Positions 11,893-23,444 are shown, counted from the stretch's first letter. The stretch: 64,000 nt of DNA from Amoebophrya sp. A120 (GCA_905178155.1 CAJINV010000001.1:15252142-15316141); one strand, 5' to 3'. Numbers and translations: made by a program. The notes: generated by a model from the letters alone, not told the origin.

Positions 11893-14235
11893 ATGCCGAC
11901 CCCGTTATTGTAAGGAAAAATCCCCCCTCCCCATATCGAAAACGAAATTTCTGATGCTGTATTTGAGGTCACAAATCGACTTGTAATGCTAGAAGGCCAA
12001 GAGCCGCAGTCGTGGCCTCGTTTGCAGGCAATTTGTCGTGCTGTTTCCCGCTCTCAGCTGCCTCCTATCATGCTGAAGATGCAAGGCTTGACCACGGCGC
12101 CCAGCACTACAGTCCGCATCTTTTCCCGTGTAGCATGACAAAGCTGATTTGTGACAACAAATCTGCATCACAGATTTCCGTTTTGATATGGGGAGGGGGG
12201 ATTTTTCCTTTTGATACCCGTACTTCAAGTTCACCCGGTTTTGGCAGACCATCGACCCGGTCATTGCCAATGTGCAAATTCCAAAAGAGGTGCGGATCGA
12301 AAACCGACGACTCGGTACGCTGTACCTGTTTTTGATGCTCGGAGCCAGCACCTGGGTGCTGTACAATTTCATCTATTCCAAAGCATGGAACATGGAAGAA
12401 ACCCCGGTGCCGGGTATCATCGAGCTCTGGTCACAGTTGCCCTCAAACCTCACGGGGAACTCCGCAAATGAAAAGCACTGCGCCGACATGAACTACTACG
12501 CTTATGATTGGTCGTCCACCTGGACCTACCGGGCAGAAAAGTGCATGATTTTGCCGCCCGGCGAAAACGTGCACAAGATGGGCAACAAAATGTACATCCC
12601 CACCTACGTCCAGGACAGCTATCAGGTTCCAAATGAATGTTGTTTCTTGCTCATTCTCATTTTTCACTAAAAGATAGATGTGTTGGGCAGGCATCTGATG
12701 TGATTCTATTCTAGTAGCCTACAAGGACCTGCATGGCTTCGATTAAAGGATTTCTTTTTGAAAGCTTGTGAGAGCGCAAACCTAACTACTGCACACGACA
12801 GGTCGGTGGCTCAACGAATTGGACCTTGAATTATTTTGCGCAAAACGTCGATGAGATGTTTATTTACTTCAACCACGGTTACGAAGTGCACGACAAGGAT
12901 GAAGTGAACCGCGGGCGGGACAAGTTCCAGGCGACGAAGGGAATCGTCGGGGAGCAGGCCGAAACGATTCACGGCGAGAAGGGGCAGCTGCTGACGATAA
13001 TCCAGGACGAGGGTGGGAAGCGGGAGTGTATCGTTTCCGGGAAATCGCATTGGTACCCGAAGGACACGAAGAACGGGATTAACGGGAAGCTCAGGGAGTG
13101 GCTGGCCTGCGGCGGCGTTTCCCTGGACAGCGTCAACAACGACGTGAAAAGCGGGTCACCGGAAGAAACGGGAATCCCGACATTTCGGATGTCCGGCTTG
13201 AAGCTGCACTTCGATTTGACCTACCACAACACGTACGGCGGTTCGTGGGAGACGCACCGCGAGAAGGACTGGGAGGGGGTCGTCTGCTACATCCGGGTGC
13301 GCGTCGGCCCCATGTGGAACAGCAACCAGTACGCTAGCCACACCGTCGTGTACAATGGCGTGTACCCGAACACCAACGACCCGGCAAAAGCCGACCCGCA
13401 GTCCGCTTACCGCTACCGCTACCAATACGGTGTGGGTTTGGAAATTCAAGCCGCCGGGGCGTTTGCCTTCCTGGACTACCAGGCGCTCATCACCGGGTTG
13501 GTCAACGCACTCGTGCTGCTGGCGTTGCCGACCTTGGTCGTGAAGTTCGTCGCCTTGTATCTCGTCGGTCCGTCTTCCACGGTGTACGCCAATGTGCAAC
13601 GGGAGCCGCTGGACTTCAACACGGCCATTTACGGGTCCTGCGCGCGGAAAATCATCGCCATGCAGACGTTCAAACAGTTGCTGCAGCAGCACGGCGCGAC
13701 GGAGGAGGGTTTGACCAAGGAGCACTTGCGCAACATGCTGCTGAAGGCCATGCACCAGTGCGTGGTCGACGGCAAACTGGACGAGGAGGCCATCGGGTTG
13801 ATCGCCGAGGCGATGTTGCAGGGCATGGATCAAGACGGGGACGCGCTGATAGAGCTGAACGAGTTTGTCGAGACCTGCAGCGTTGGGGAAAACGTCACCT
13901 CGACGGAAATGGGCCGACTGTTTGACCGCAAGCGGCAGCCGGGTTATCTCGAAAGTCTGTTAACCGACTCGAAAATGAAGGCCATGCTGGCCCACGCGCA
14001 GGGGAAGGGGGCCGGGGAGAGCATTTACGCCAAAAAGAAGCGGTCGTCTAGAAGTCGGGGCAGCTCGCCGGGGGGTGGTTCTGCTCGGAGCAGCAGCCCA
14101 CCGGCGGCGGGGAAGGCGGCGATTCTGGCGGAGGGCGAGGAGGCACTGCGGGCAACGGCGGTACCGTACCCCTCAGAAGGCTTCGATACGGCACACGAAC
14201 TTGAATTCGCAGATGTCGTGTCTTCAAGGGGCTGA
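11893..14235 (+). CDS. P2X-like ligand-gated cation channel with C-terminal EF-hand
   Basis: Exons 11893-11905, 12222-12625 and 12802-14235 join to 616 residues. The first interruption is an introner element; the second intron is GT-AG. Order: short N-terminus; VRIENRRLGTLYLF leading into TM1 (about 37-58), matching the P2X pre-TM1 pattern (basic pair, RRLG, then a membrane helix); a large ectodomain with several cysteines; YRYQYGVGLEIQAAGAF at about 345, matching the P2X YGI/GKAGKF-type pre-TM2 motif; then TM2 (about 362-395). P2X receptors are trimeric ATP-gated channels with exactly this two-helix layout. The C-terminal region adds an EF-hand loop DQDGDALIELNEF at about 482 and a Ser/Gly-rich basic tail. 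ATP-binding residues cannot be confirmed here. Family call is fairly sure; ligand is unproven. Confidence 0.72.
11906..12216. mobile_element. Introner element, family B
   Basis: A 311-bp insertion flanked by exact 5-bp repeats CCCGT (11901-11905 and 12217-12221), 13 bases into the coding sequence. Ends are TATTGTAAGG and CCTTTTGATA. The inverted repeats are long (about 85-90 bp, imperfect). They include GGAAAAATCCCCCCTCCCC at the left with its complement at the right, and further in GTCACAAATC and its complement. Precise removal of element plus one repeat copy gives codons ATG CCG ACC CCG TAC TTC and continues in the P2X frame. No internal gene. Confidence 0.82.
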
Positions 14236-15221
14236 AGACGAACAAGTTGTTTTTCTGTACTTCGTCGAGTTGATTTGGTAGATTTCAGAATGGAGACAGG
14301 AACTCAAAGTAAAGAGCGATACGATAGTAAATTACTTCCGGACCACCCTCTCGTGTAGAAATTGGAGTTTGAATTCGAGCAGTGTCACTATGCCGAAAGA
14401 AGTACAAAATTGATTACAAGATTGTTGATATTTCATTGTACAGAAAAGTAGCAGCCACAGCACTTTTTGTTTCTTGCGAAGATTTTCTTCTGACGACAAC
14501 GAATATGTAAATAAATCGGACACTTGATGCGATGAAAGGTAAGGTTTTCCAGCTCCTGCTTAGATAGAAGTTGAGCACACTAGTCACCGTGGGGTGAACG
14601 ATGAGTTTGTGCAAGTGACAGTGTTTCCTGAAATGCTCGGCCGTTCTTCGTAGCGGAGACTAGACTAAGTACATCAATACCTGTGTTGGCTTTCAACAGG
14701 GTTAGCCTTACCAGATCCACTTTTTTGAACTAGGCAAAGATCACGTCATGCACGATCACATTGGCTGTGGTTTGTCATTGTCTTTATGGTGATCGGGGGA
14801 CAAACTATCTCTATCAACAGCAGCATATTGGCGGTCGTTCCTTTGTTGTGTCTTTCGTGATCCCATACTTGTTCTTGTGCGTTTTGCATCCGGACAGCAG
14901 TATTTTTGCAATCGCAACAAGGTTGATCCTAATGAGATGGATCGTTGACCCGTTCTCTTTTAAACCCTTTACTGGGTAACATCATCATCATCAGATCAAC
15001 CATGGATTACATGTTAATATGTGAGTATTACATGTGAAAAGCGACCCGCACAGATGGAAAACATTGGAGTAGGGAATTTCCCCGAAGCTGCCAAGTTTCT
15101 CATCCCCGGTGCTCGATGTTGCTAGTGCTACGGTACAGTCACAATATAATATTTGAAGGAGTGTGTATCTGTCTCGTCTGTTGAATCTGACAACGGAGGT
15201 AGTGCTGCTGCGGAAAGTAAG
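14236..15221. other. Intergenic spacer
   Basis: About 1 kb, AT-rich. No gene, RNA or repeat is recognised. A 5' exon of the following gene could lie at its right end, because the frame of that gene is open upstream of the chosen ATG back to about 15153. Confidence 0.45.
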
Positions 15222-17522
15222 ATGAAGAACTCAGTACGAACCAGATATCGGCCACTTCACAGTGGCTCAGCTGCGTTAAAGACCAGAACGCACTCACTTT
15301 TGGTCGGAAGTCAGCACAGCAAGTTGGAGCAACGACTCACGCCATCATCTCTCTGGACGGCAAAGCGATTTCAGAGCAAGGTCGGGTTTGCACTGCCGGC
15401 AGATTTCGACTTCAACGAGGCTACCGCAGATGTGCAGGAGTATGCACAAAATTCACCTTCGGGCGATCGGCTTTCACGTCCAGAAGTACCCGACCGAGCT
15501 CCGCTGGACACGGGTACAGCAGATAATGCAGTACTTGGCAGAAAGGATAAGGACGACCACAAGAGTCGGCGAGTTTTTCAATCGACACGGACAGGGGCGT
15601 CAACTACGCCTGCTGCTTGTGCAACCGATATCGAAAAAGATATCAATCGCGAGGAAGTAGTACCAGAATCACGAGCTGCGCCCGATGAAGTAGCTGCTGA
15701 AACTCACGAGGACGGGAAGGTCGAGGACGTGGAGCAATTGAAGGAGGAAGTTCGTACCTTGTTCAAAAACTTGCGCGGTCAGGCTCTTGACAAGCTGGAG
15801 GACTTTTCGCCGGTCCACCTTTTTTCGCTCGCCTGGGCCTTTTCCACCGCGAGAATTCTCGATGATGAGCTGTACAACCGGTTGTCTCAGCGGGCGCTGC
15901 TGCTCGCGCTCGAAATGGACGAAAAGTGGTTACCGGGGGTGTTTTTGCCGGGAAAGAAGGCGGGTGAGCACGTGGCATCTGCATCTACGTCGCAAGTACC
16001 AAAGTCGCAGCTTCTAGCTGGATGCGAAGAAACAAGCGAAGCTGCAGCGTGCCAGGACGAGACGCATGTCGTAAACAAACACATAAACACTTTCGACCGA
16101 GTTGCAGATGCCGCGGCGCTCTACCACCGGCACGATGACAAGACTGTCGTAAACCAAAACTTCGGGGACTGGCACGGGACAAAGATGACCATCGTGAAGG
16201 AGTCGCCGCACTGGATCGCGCTGCACAAAACCATCAAGTGGGTGGTCAACCAGCAAGGGGACGGGAGTGCGGCGGACGACACGGATTTGGCGGACGCGGA
16301 ACAGGCAGAGATGCTGAATCAGAACGAAGCTGCACAGGATGGTACGGCAGCAGGCACCGCTCTAGTCAGGCCGAAATCCAAGGCCCCGTCAGTCCATCAC
16401 TGGGTGCGGAAAAAATACGGGTACGCATACCCGATTTGCAACCGTGCGGACTTCTCCTACGGAATTCTGCACCGCTTAGACCACGAGACGTCCGGCGCTT
16501 TGCTCTGTGCGAAAACCTGGCTCGCCTACTACTGGCTGCGGCTGCAGTGGTGTGCCGTGAAGGTGCGGAAGCAGTACGTGGTTTTGTGCCACGGCCACGT
16601 CAATCGGAATGTGAAGGAATGCAAGGGGCGGATCAAGGTTTTGAAGCGCATCGTCGGCGGAAAAAAGACCTGTCTTGCCAGCATTGAGAAGACCGGAAAG
16701 CCGGCGAAAACGGGGATTGATGTGCTCGGGCACTTCTGGCTCCCGCGACCGAGAAGCAGCAGAAACTTTGTTCCGGCCGGGATGAGAAGTCCTGTCTTGC
16801 AGGTGACCGACAGTCTGCAGCCGGGACGACAAATCGTAAATGATGCAGGGGACGGTACAGGCACTGGAGGTTTCGACGTCGAGGAAGATCATGACAACTG
16901 TGCAGACGAAGTAGAAAACGGAGAAATAAACACGACGAATATGATGCCTGTGTCGCTCGTTCGCTGCCGGCTGTTCACGGGGCGAACCCACCAGATCAGG
17001 GTTCACCTGTCGAAGGAGTTGAACCACCCGATCTTTGGCGATAAGAAGTACAGCTCGAGCGAACGACTGAACGAAGACAACGCACTTTGGAAAGAGACTT
17101 TGTACAAGCCAAAAATCTCTTCCACCCCTGCTGTTGTGTCGGAGGAAATTGCGGAAAGTGAAGAACTACCAGGGAAATCTTTCTCCACCGACCCTCAAGA
17201 GGAACTGAAACGTGTCGAGAGTACTGCCTTTGCAGACGCGCAAGTAACAGGCAGTCGCGACGAGCAGCAACAAGGCGCGAAGAAAGACCCATCGGTGGAG
17301 CAGACCCGGTGGTGGGGAAGGATGTTCTTGCACACACACAGCCTGGAATTTGACGACGTCCCGAGGATAGACGAAACAACCGGAAAAACTGTCTGCGATC
17401 GCCAAGAAGTGTACGTGCCGGTCTCCGCAGAGTTGCAAGCGTTGCTGCGTCGAGCGAAACCAGTGGCAGAAGCAGATGAAAACGCGTTGGCAGGATGGAT
17501 TGAAACAGACGTACCTCCGTGA
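15222..17522 (+). CDS. RluA-family RNA pseudouridine synthase with long N-terminal extension
   Basis: Single exon, 766 residues from ATG 15222. The catalytic core is marked by HRLDHETSGALL at about residue 416, which contains the family's catalytic aspartate. GRTHQIRVHL at about 586, the second RluA signature, is followed by HPIFGDKKY. These enzymes isomerise specific uridines to pseudouridine in rRNA, tRNA or mRNA. The basic, Ser/Arg-rich first 60 residues could be an organelle-targeting sequence. Residues about 180-240 carry a leucine-rich helical segment (VHLFSLAWAFSTARILDDEL) like the degenerate helical repeats of alveolate organellar RNA-binding proteins. Long acidic linkers interrupt the core, making it longer than bacterial homologues (about 300 residues). 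Substrate and location are inference. Confidence 0.85.
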   Translation: MKNSVRTRYRPLHSGSAALKTRTHSLLVGSQHSKLEQRLTPSSLWTAKRFQSKVGFALPADFDFNEATADVQEYAQNSPSGDRLSRPEVPDRAPLDTGTADNAVLGRKDKDDHKSRRVFQSTRTGASTTPAACATDIEKDINREEVVPESRAAPDEVAAETHEDGKVEDVEQLKEEVRTLFKNLRGQALDKLEDFSPVHLFSLAWAFSTARILDDELYNRLSQRALLLALEMDEKWLPGVFLPGKKAGEHVASASTSQVPKSQLLAGCEETSEAAACQDETHVVNKHINTFDRVADAAALYHRHDDKTVVNQNFGDWHGTKMTIVKESPHWIALHKTIKWVVNQQGDGSAADDTDLADAEQAEMLNQNEAAQDGTAAGTALVRPKSKAPSVHHWVRKKYGYAYPICNRADFSYGILHRLDHETSGALLCAKTWLAYYWLRLQWCAVKVRKQYVVLCHGHVNRNVKECKGRIKVLKRIVGGKKTCLASIEKTGKPAKTGIDVLGHFWLPRPRSSRNFVPAGMRSPVLQVTDSLQPGRQIVNDAGDGTGTGGFDVEEDHDNCADEVENGEINTTNMMPVSLVRCRLFTGRTHQIRVHLSKELNHPIFGDKKYSSSERLNEDNALWKETLYKPKISSTPAVVSEEIAESEELPGKSFSTDPQEELKRVESTAFADAQVTGSRDEQQQGAKKDPSVEQTRWWGRMFLHTHSLEFDDVPRIDETTGKTVCDRQEVYVPVSAELQALLRRAKPVAEADENALAGWIETDVPP

Positions 17523-17905
17523 ATGAGTTTTACTGGCAAATATTCTCAGATCTTGGCCGAGGGCTTTTGCGGGAACGCACTACACTAGAAAAAATAACGA
17601 TCCAAATCTGGTCCTGGTCAGAAAAGAAGAAGAACCAACGACAAAAGCAGTCATTTGGTACTAGAGTGGATCGTGCTAGTTTTGTTCGGCTCCTAGTTGC
17701 TCGTTCATGCTCTCTGCCTATTTTGAAGGTCCTGAAATATGTTCTTGAGCTGGAGGTAGAATTTTTCGGGATGAATTCTGCAGTGAAAGTAGTTGTGCCA
17801 GATGAGAGCAGGACGTTGTAGCACTTAAGTACACGGCACTACCAGCTTAGATAGAAAGTAGAAGTGTCCATCTGTTCGTTCGAGCACACAGTAGCTCCCA
17901 TAACA
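17523..17905. other. Intergenic spacer
   Basis: Short spacer of 383 bases with no recognisable feature. Confidence 0.4.
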
Positions 17906-19327
17906 ATGAGCGCCGAGGAACAAGGCGAAATTGCAGCTGTCGTGGCGGCGGAACACGAACAAAGCGACTCCGAGCCGCGCCAAGCCGTTTGCTGGCGCCT
18001 TGTGGATTTTGGCGAAGAGAAGGGCAAGGGCATGCGCGCGACTCGTGCGATTTCGCGCGGTGAGCTTCTCTATTCCGACCCGGCTTTGCCTCTGTTCATT
18101 CAGACCGAAGGGTGCGCACGCGAAATTGACGAGGCCATGGGCTTTCAGCAAGATAGCTCCTCCGATGATGATTCCGACGCGGAGTCAGACTACTCTACTG
18201 ACGATAGGGACGATGCTAATAATGAAGAAGAACAACTCGAAGATTGGTGGCGCCGCCGCGTCACGCGGTCCGAGCTCGACTTATTTGCGCAAGCCTTTCC
18301 GATGAATTGCAGTGACAAGATGCCGCCCAGCATGCGGATGATGCGGAAATACAATTTTGTTCGGAAGCAGTTTGCCCATTTGCGCCAGGGACTACTCGAT
18401 GAGGTGAGGGTGAATCCCACCGAGCGGCAGAAGTTTCTGGACGCTCACGATTCGTTCGCGCACGTGCTGGGCCGACAGACGGTGCTGGGGACTTGGCAGA
18501 CCAACGCGATGGCGATTTCGCCGGATCAGTCGGATTTCCTGCCGAAGGGCGCTATGCCGGCGGTCATGTGTCCTCTGGTGGCACGACTGAACCACAGTTG
18601 CAGCCCCAACGTGCTACATCACTGGGACGCTGCAAAGAAGGAAATGCGGGTGGTGGCAGCTCGGGACATTGAGCCGGGGGACGAATTGTGCACGAGCTAC
18701 TGCGAACTGCGTCAAACGAAGGAGGACCGACAGGATTTTCTGCGCGAGTTCTACGGCTTCACCTGCGCCTGTTCATCGTGCTCATTGGACAGCTCTGACG
18801 AAGAGGCATTGAACGGCGGCGCGGGAGAACTCAGCGACATTCGGCGGGAAAGAATACAGGAGCTCTCGGCGCAGGTGTTTGCGGACGAAAACGAAATGTG
18901 TGGAAGAGGACCTGCCCACAATACTAGACGACCAGCAGCCGCGCATCAGCGCTCAACGGAAAGGGCCGTGACGGAGCTGATTCGGCTGCTAAAGGAGGAA
19001 GCATTGTTCTGTCCAGTGTTCGAATACAGATGCAACTCTGCGCTTTTTGAATCGGCGGTGCGGCACAAGGATCGTGAGCAGGCGTTTCTCATCGCAGAGA
19101 AGTGCGCAAAGGCGCTGGGGAGCTATATGGGATCGGATGAGACGGAGGTGCGGATATGGAGAAGGCGTGCGATTGACGAAGAGTATCTGGTCCAGCATCC
19201 ATTGTGGGGGCAGAAAAAAGAGAGGCAGAGCAAAACGACACGAGAAAGTGGATCCTTTGAGGAATCGTCCAGGAGGGGGCGCAAAAAGGACTATGGCCGG
19301 CGTACGAAGGGGAATGATAGACTGTGA
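17906..19327 (+). CDS. SET-domain protein (probable lysine methyltransferase)
   Basis: Single exon, 473 residues from ATG 17906. The SET fold starts at about residue 28 (KGKGMRATRAISRGELL). An acidic insert follows (about 85-115). The signature RLNHSCSPN lies at about 228, then ARDIEPGDELCTSYCE with the conserved tyrosine near the active site. A cysteine cluster CACSSCS at about 286 is of the post-SET type and probably binds zinc. The split SET with a spacer resembles SMYD or SET-only animal-type enzymes, but I see no MYND finger in the insert. Substrate could be histone or non-histone protein; the sequence does not say. The C-terminus is basic and low in complexity. Confidence 0.85.
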   Translation: MSAEEQGEIAAVVAAEHEQSDSEPRQAVCWRLVDFGEEKGKGMRATRAISRGELLYSDPALPLFIQTEGCAREIDEAMGFQQDSSSDDDSDAESDYSTDDRDDANNEEEQLEDWWRRRVTRSELDLFAQAFPMNCSDKMPPSMRMMRKYNFVRKQFAHLRQGLLDEVRVNPTERQKFLDAHDSFAHVLGRQTVLGTWQTNAMAISPDQSDFLPKGAMPAVMCPLVARLNHSCSPNVLHHWDAAKKEMRVVAARDIEPGDELCTSYCELRQTKEDRQDFLREFYGFTCACSSCSLDSSDEEALNGGAGELSDIRRERIQELSAQVFADENEMCGRGPAHNTRRPAAAHQRSTERAVTELIRLLKEEALFCPVFEYRCNSALFESAVRHKDREQAFLIAEKCAKALGSYMGSDETEVRIWRRRAIDEEYLVQHPLWGQKKERQSKTTRESGSFEESSRRGRKKDYGRRTKGNDRL

Positions 19328-20169
19328 GTGTGCGTGACCACGTGTACTGCAAAGGGCGACCATCATAAATAAAATGAACTTTTGCTTTCGACGACGGCGA
19401 CCAAGCGACAGACAACGTTGTGTCAATGGGCAAGGCCAAGATCATATGTTTCGCGCTACAGAAAACGACTCAACCGCTAGTGTAAAGCTTTTTCGCATGA
19501 CTCTCGTGAAGCAGTGCCTATTGCTGAATCCTATAACGAATCCGTTGTTCGGTCAGTCAAGAAGTGTTGGCTTCAACTTTCTCAGCTGCGCATCAGTCAG
19601 TCGCATCCTCAATAATCCAAGTTCGTAATAGAAGCAATCGGTACATTCGCCCTTAGTATAGCAGCTTGTGAGTTGTGCTAGTCGGTAAAAAACAGGTAGA
19701 ATTAAAAATGTATGACGTGAAGAGACTTGACTCGTGAAGATGCTGATGTTGTTCTCGGTCTCGGCACAGATACGACATCGAGTCGGTTGTGATTGGAATT
19801 CGTACGAAAAAAACAGAAACTTTCGGTCGTATGATGTCGTTTCGTAGACATAGTCGTAGCGTCAAAATTCAACACTTCGGCCTGGCTCAGGCTCTCGTGC
19901 GCAAGTTTGTCGTTCCTGTTGCTTCTTCGAGAAAGAAGCTTTCGTCTCGTTTGGTTTCGTCAACTACTACGCTAGGACTTAAGAATAGACCGGCTGATGC
20001 TCAATACGCGGCTTATCTCCTGTAGAAACTCGACGAATACAACCAGGAATTTATCCCACTCCATTTTATCCCCTTTCGAACGAATTTCACGCAGTACTTC
20101 TCGTTTATTTACGGTTTGTACCTGTAGTACTGTTCACGACTGAATGAAAACTGTCAGTTCTCAGACACT
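19328..20169. other. Intergenic spacer
   Basis: About 840 bases without a supported gene or repeat. Confidence 0.45.
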
Positions 20170-23100
20170 ATGGAAAATACCGCCCCTGGGGAGAAGAAGG
20201 AAGCGCAACTCGCCGAGCCGCTTCTGACCGCTGCCGTTGACCCAGCCACGTTACAACTGCAACAACAGCAATTGCTGCAGCAACAGCAACTGTTCCAGCA
20301 ACCCCCAGCAGCGAGCGCGTATACTCCGCTTGCAACTACAGCCAACCCAGCCCAATTCCTTCCGCAACCCGAGGGAGAGGCACCTCCTCCCAACGTGGTA
20401 AGCGAGGGCGAAAAGCAAGTTCTCTCAGTTCCGGTTCTTCCAACGAAGTTCCTGGTCACCCCGACCGTACCTCCGACTGCAGCCGACGTGACTACAACTG
20501 GTCCTGTAGCAGCTGCGCCACAAATTACGTCAAGTCCGGCTGCTCCGGCACCTCCTGCAGTTCCAACCTACGCGACCGACCCAGCCAGTGCGCTGCCTGG
20601 CGTCCAAGCTGCACCGGTATCGCCGGACTACTTTCACCAGGCACAGCCCATCGGGTTCAGAGTCACTAAAGGCAGCGTAAGTGGCGCGACCACCCCGAGA
20701 GCCGGGTTTTCCGTGGATTCCCCCTTCACCCTTGCGGTTCCCTCGCTAGACGTTCGCACCGGCGGGGCACTGGTGCGTCAAGTTCAAGGCGTCATAGAAC
20801 CGCACTGGGCACTGGATCTACCGATCCTGACATGTATTGAATGTTACCTGATCTTTTTGGTTCAGAGGATGCCATTGTCAGTGAATTTATATATGCAAGT
20901 AGTGGACTTAGCGTTAGGCGGTAGCTGACGAGCTCGATCACTAACGCATACGCAAAATGTCGCAAAAGGTTTTTTCTTGTAAACATCATCGAAAAATAAT
21001 CAAACTGTTCTATCACAGCACGTCGTCGCAGCAGATCTCGAAGTCTCGGTAAGGAGGTTAGTGTGAGCAAGAGTCCCAGCACCGTCGGAATGCAACCAGA
21101 CGGACGCGACCTTGGGCAAACCGAAAGAGACCTTGTGCGTGCGAGAAATCTCGCGCAGTTTTTCCTCGCCGAGCGCAACGGTATTTTGGCGGAAAGGAAC
21201 GAGCCGGTGCCTGATTTCTTCCAGCGCGGCCCCTACTCCGCTCGCAGCGCCCAGCCCGGAGGCATGTACAACTACGGCTTGAACCCTAGACTTTACAGCC
21301 CACCGGTGCCGCTGCCGGCACAGGCGGACCCGATGGTGGGGCTAAAGACGGCACAGGACTACTACACCGCCTACCAGCCGCTAGGGCTTCCCCCGTCTCC
21401 CCCGGTCGCCGGTATGATGCAACCGGCGCCACAGATGGGACAAGCACAAGCCGCACCACAACCCGTGGCCGCACCTACACCCGACGTTGCAGTTGCGAGT
21501 TCGAGTGCTGTTCCCGCCGTTTCATCACAAGACATGCCCGGTAGCAGCGGACAAGCACCCGCGATGGGTATGGACGTCGCAAGTGCCACACCGTACATGA
21601 ATATAAATAATCTCCCAGCACCAGCAGCTCCTGCGGATCAGGCGAAACTTCCCGATCCGCGCGCGACGCAGCAGATCGGATTCAATCCGCTTCCCGTAGC
21701 GCAGCAGATGCCGCCGCAGTACTATCCCCCCGTCGCGGCGTACCAATACCCGCAGATGTCGCCCCCCCAAGCCAACATGCTTCAGCAGCAGCAGGGGTAC
21801 GCACCGCCGTCGGCCCCCATGTTCGCGAAGACCTCCATGCAGCAACCACTCATGCAGCAGCAGCCGCAGCAGGCCGCGCAAGCCACAGCCAAAGCGCTCA
21901 AGACCGGTCCCCCGCCGGCGCCGCCAGGCAGTGTGGAGATGACGGAACCCAAGACGGCGGAGGGCGCGGTCGAGAAGAAGCACGCGAAAAAGAAAGCCAA
22001 CGTGCACGCGGTTCCCGGCAAGGGCCGTGGGGGCGCGCTGGGCGCGCTGATGATGGTCGCTTCGGTAGTTGCCGCGGAAGAGGACGACGAGGACGACGGG
22101 CAGCCCAAGCAGTCGTTTATGGAATTGATGGAGACGATCGAGCTGCCCTTCATCATCCGGGTACCGCTGAACTACATCATCTTGCCCATCGTCGACGCGT
22201 TGTTGTGGATATCCTGTGCAAAAGTATCGTACTCGTATTGTCATCATGCATTACAAATCCTGTTCTTAAGGCAAATTAGCATTGCAAATTTTAATTCTCA
22301 TGCTGAGGAAATTTGTAATGCATTTATACGAGTGCGATACATACTTTTGCACTGCATAGTGGATTTGGTTCACGATTTTATGGCGCATCATCAAGTTGAT
22401 CCTGATCGGCCCCTGCTGGCTGATCTACCACGGGGTTTGCTTTTGCCTCGGCGGAGGCGACGAGCTGATTTACTGCGTGTACGGGGTCGCCTTAGCGTTT
22501 TTTGGCGGGCAGTACCACACCGCAACCGCCGCGATTGCCGCGTTCAACATGGGCGGGGGCGGCGAGATTTTGGAACACTTCGCTGCGATCCGCGACAACA
22601 TCAAGTGGATCGCGCGGCAGACTACGATGGACGACGAGGAGGACCTGGATGGGGACGGGGTCGCGGACGTGCACCAAATCTCCAACCGGGAGTTCGTGAA
22701 GCGGAAAATTCTCCTCTTCCTCGAGCACTGCGAACCCGGGCGGCTCACCGACGCGATCATGGCCACGTACGGAGGTACGGTGGGCGTGTTGCTTACCGTC
22801 AACTGCGCGGCCGCCGCTTTCACTAGTCTCGGCGTGTCTATGGCCATGCTCTCGGGAAAAATCGCCGCCTACACACTAACGCCACTCATCCTCAAGTGGA
22901 TGCAGGGAAGATACAAGTACATAACTTAACATTATTATCTTGGGAGTGCTGGAGTCTCTGCTGACAGTACTAACGTGCACAACTGTATTTATTTGTATTG
23001 AGCAGAAGATGCTGAAGAAATAAGAATAGTTGTTTTGTTCTGACGGTAAAATCAAAAAAAAAATTGCAAAAAAAATCACAAATACTCTGAAACAGGCAAT

Positions 23101-23444
23101 GGGTGCACACGTTCGTGAATTACATCACGATTTTCGTCTGCCTGTTCCTCGCGTTCTACTTCCAGGAAGTGACGTACCGACTGCAGTCCGCGCTGAACGG
23201 GGGGTGCATTTTCGCCGAGAGCGCGCTGTGCTGGTACTACCGGGCGGTGAAGCCGGATCCGGATTTCGATCTCGACACCACCATGCTGGACGAATACATC
23301 GGCTGGTCGCTGGCCGCGGTCGGGTTGGTGTTCCAAGTTTCCGACCACACGCACACACTGGAATGGCCCTACAACATCTTCGTCACCCCTTTGTTGTTCG
23401 TTACCTGGTTGGTCAACTACCTGGCCGGCGTTCTGCTGGGCTGA
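20170..23444 (+). CDS. Polytopic membrane protein with Gln/Pro-rich N-terminus, unknown function
   Basis: ATG 20170 opens a Gln/Pro/Ala-rich, disordered region (runs of QQQQ, PPP) that continues to about 22100. An intron lies between about 20770 and 21020; its exact ends are uncertain. The next exon runs to 22209, is split by an introner element (22210-22358), resumes at 22364 and ends at 22916. After a GT-AG intron the last exon is 23096-23444. The C-terminal half has at least five hydrophobic stretches, including LLWIWFTILWRIIKLILIGP (restored across the element), GVLLTVNCAAAAFTSLG, YITIFVCLFLAFYF and LLFVTWLVNYLAGVLLG. An acidic DEEDLDGDGVAD stretch could bind a divalent metal ion. I do not recognise the family. 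The long repeat-rich N-terminus is probably cytosolic. Confidence 0.7.
22210..22358. mobile_element. Introner element, family C
   Basis: A 149-bp insertion flanked by exact 5-bp repeats GTGGA (22205-22209 and 22359-22363). Ends are TATCCTGTGC and GCACTGCATA. Inverted repeats of about 48 bp each leave a loop of about 50 bp, so almost the whole element can fold into one hairpin (shared blocks TGCAAAAGTAT, CACTCGTAT, ATGCATTACAAAT). It sits inside the codons for a membrane helix; element plus one repeat copy (154 bp) must be removed to keep the frame. No coding capacity. Confidence 0.85.

Noticed and set aside
13156-13833. 225-codon minus-strand frame opposite the P2X-like gene
   Set aside because: Shadow of the channel's coding strand; no independent motifs.
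22210-22826. Reading straight through introner C as part of one 587-codon protein
   Set aside because: The read-through shifts frame and gives Arg-rich nonsense, while removal restores hydrophobic helices continuous with the next exon.
20170-23444. Assignment of the Gln-rich membrane protein to the choline transporter-like family
   Set aside because: Multiple helices and a glycine-rich loop are suggestive, but the signature C-terminal motifs of that family are not present.
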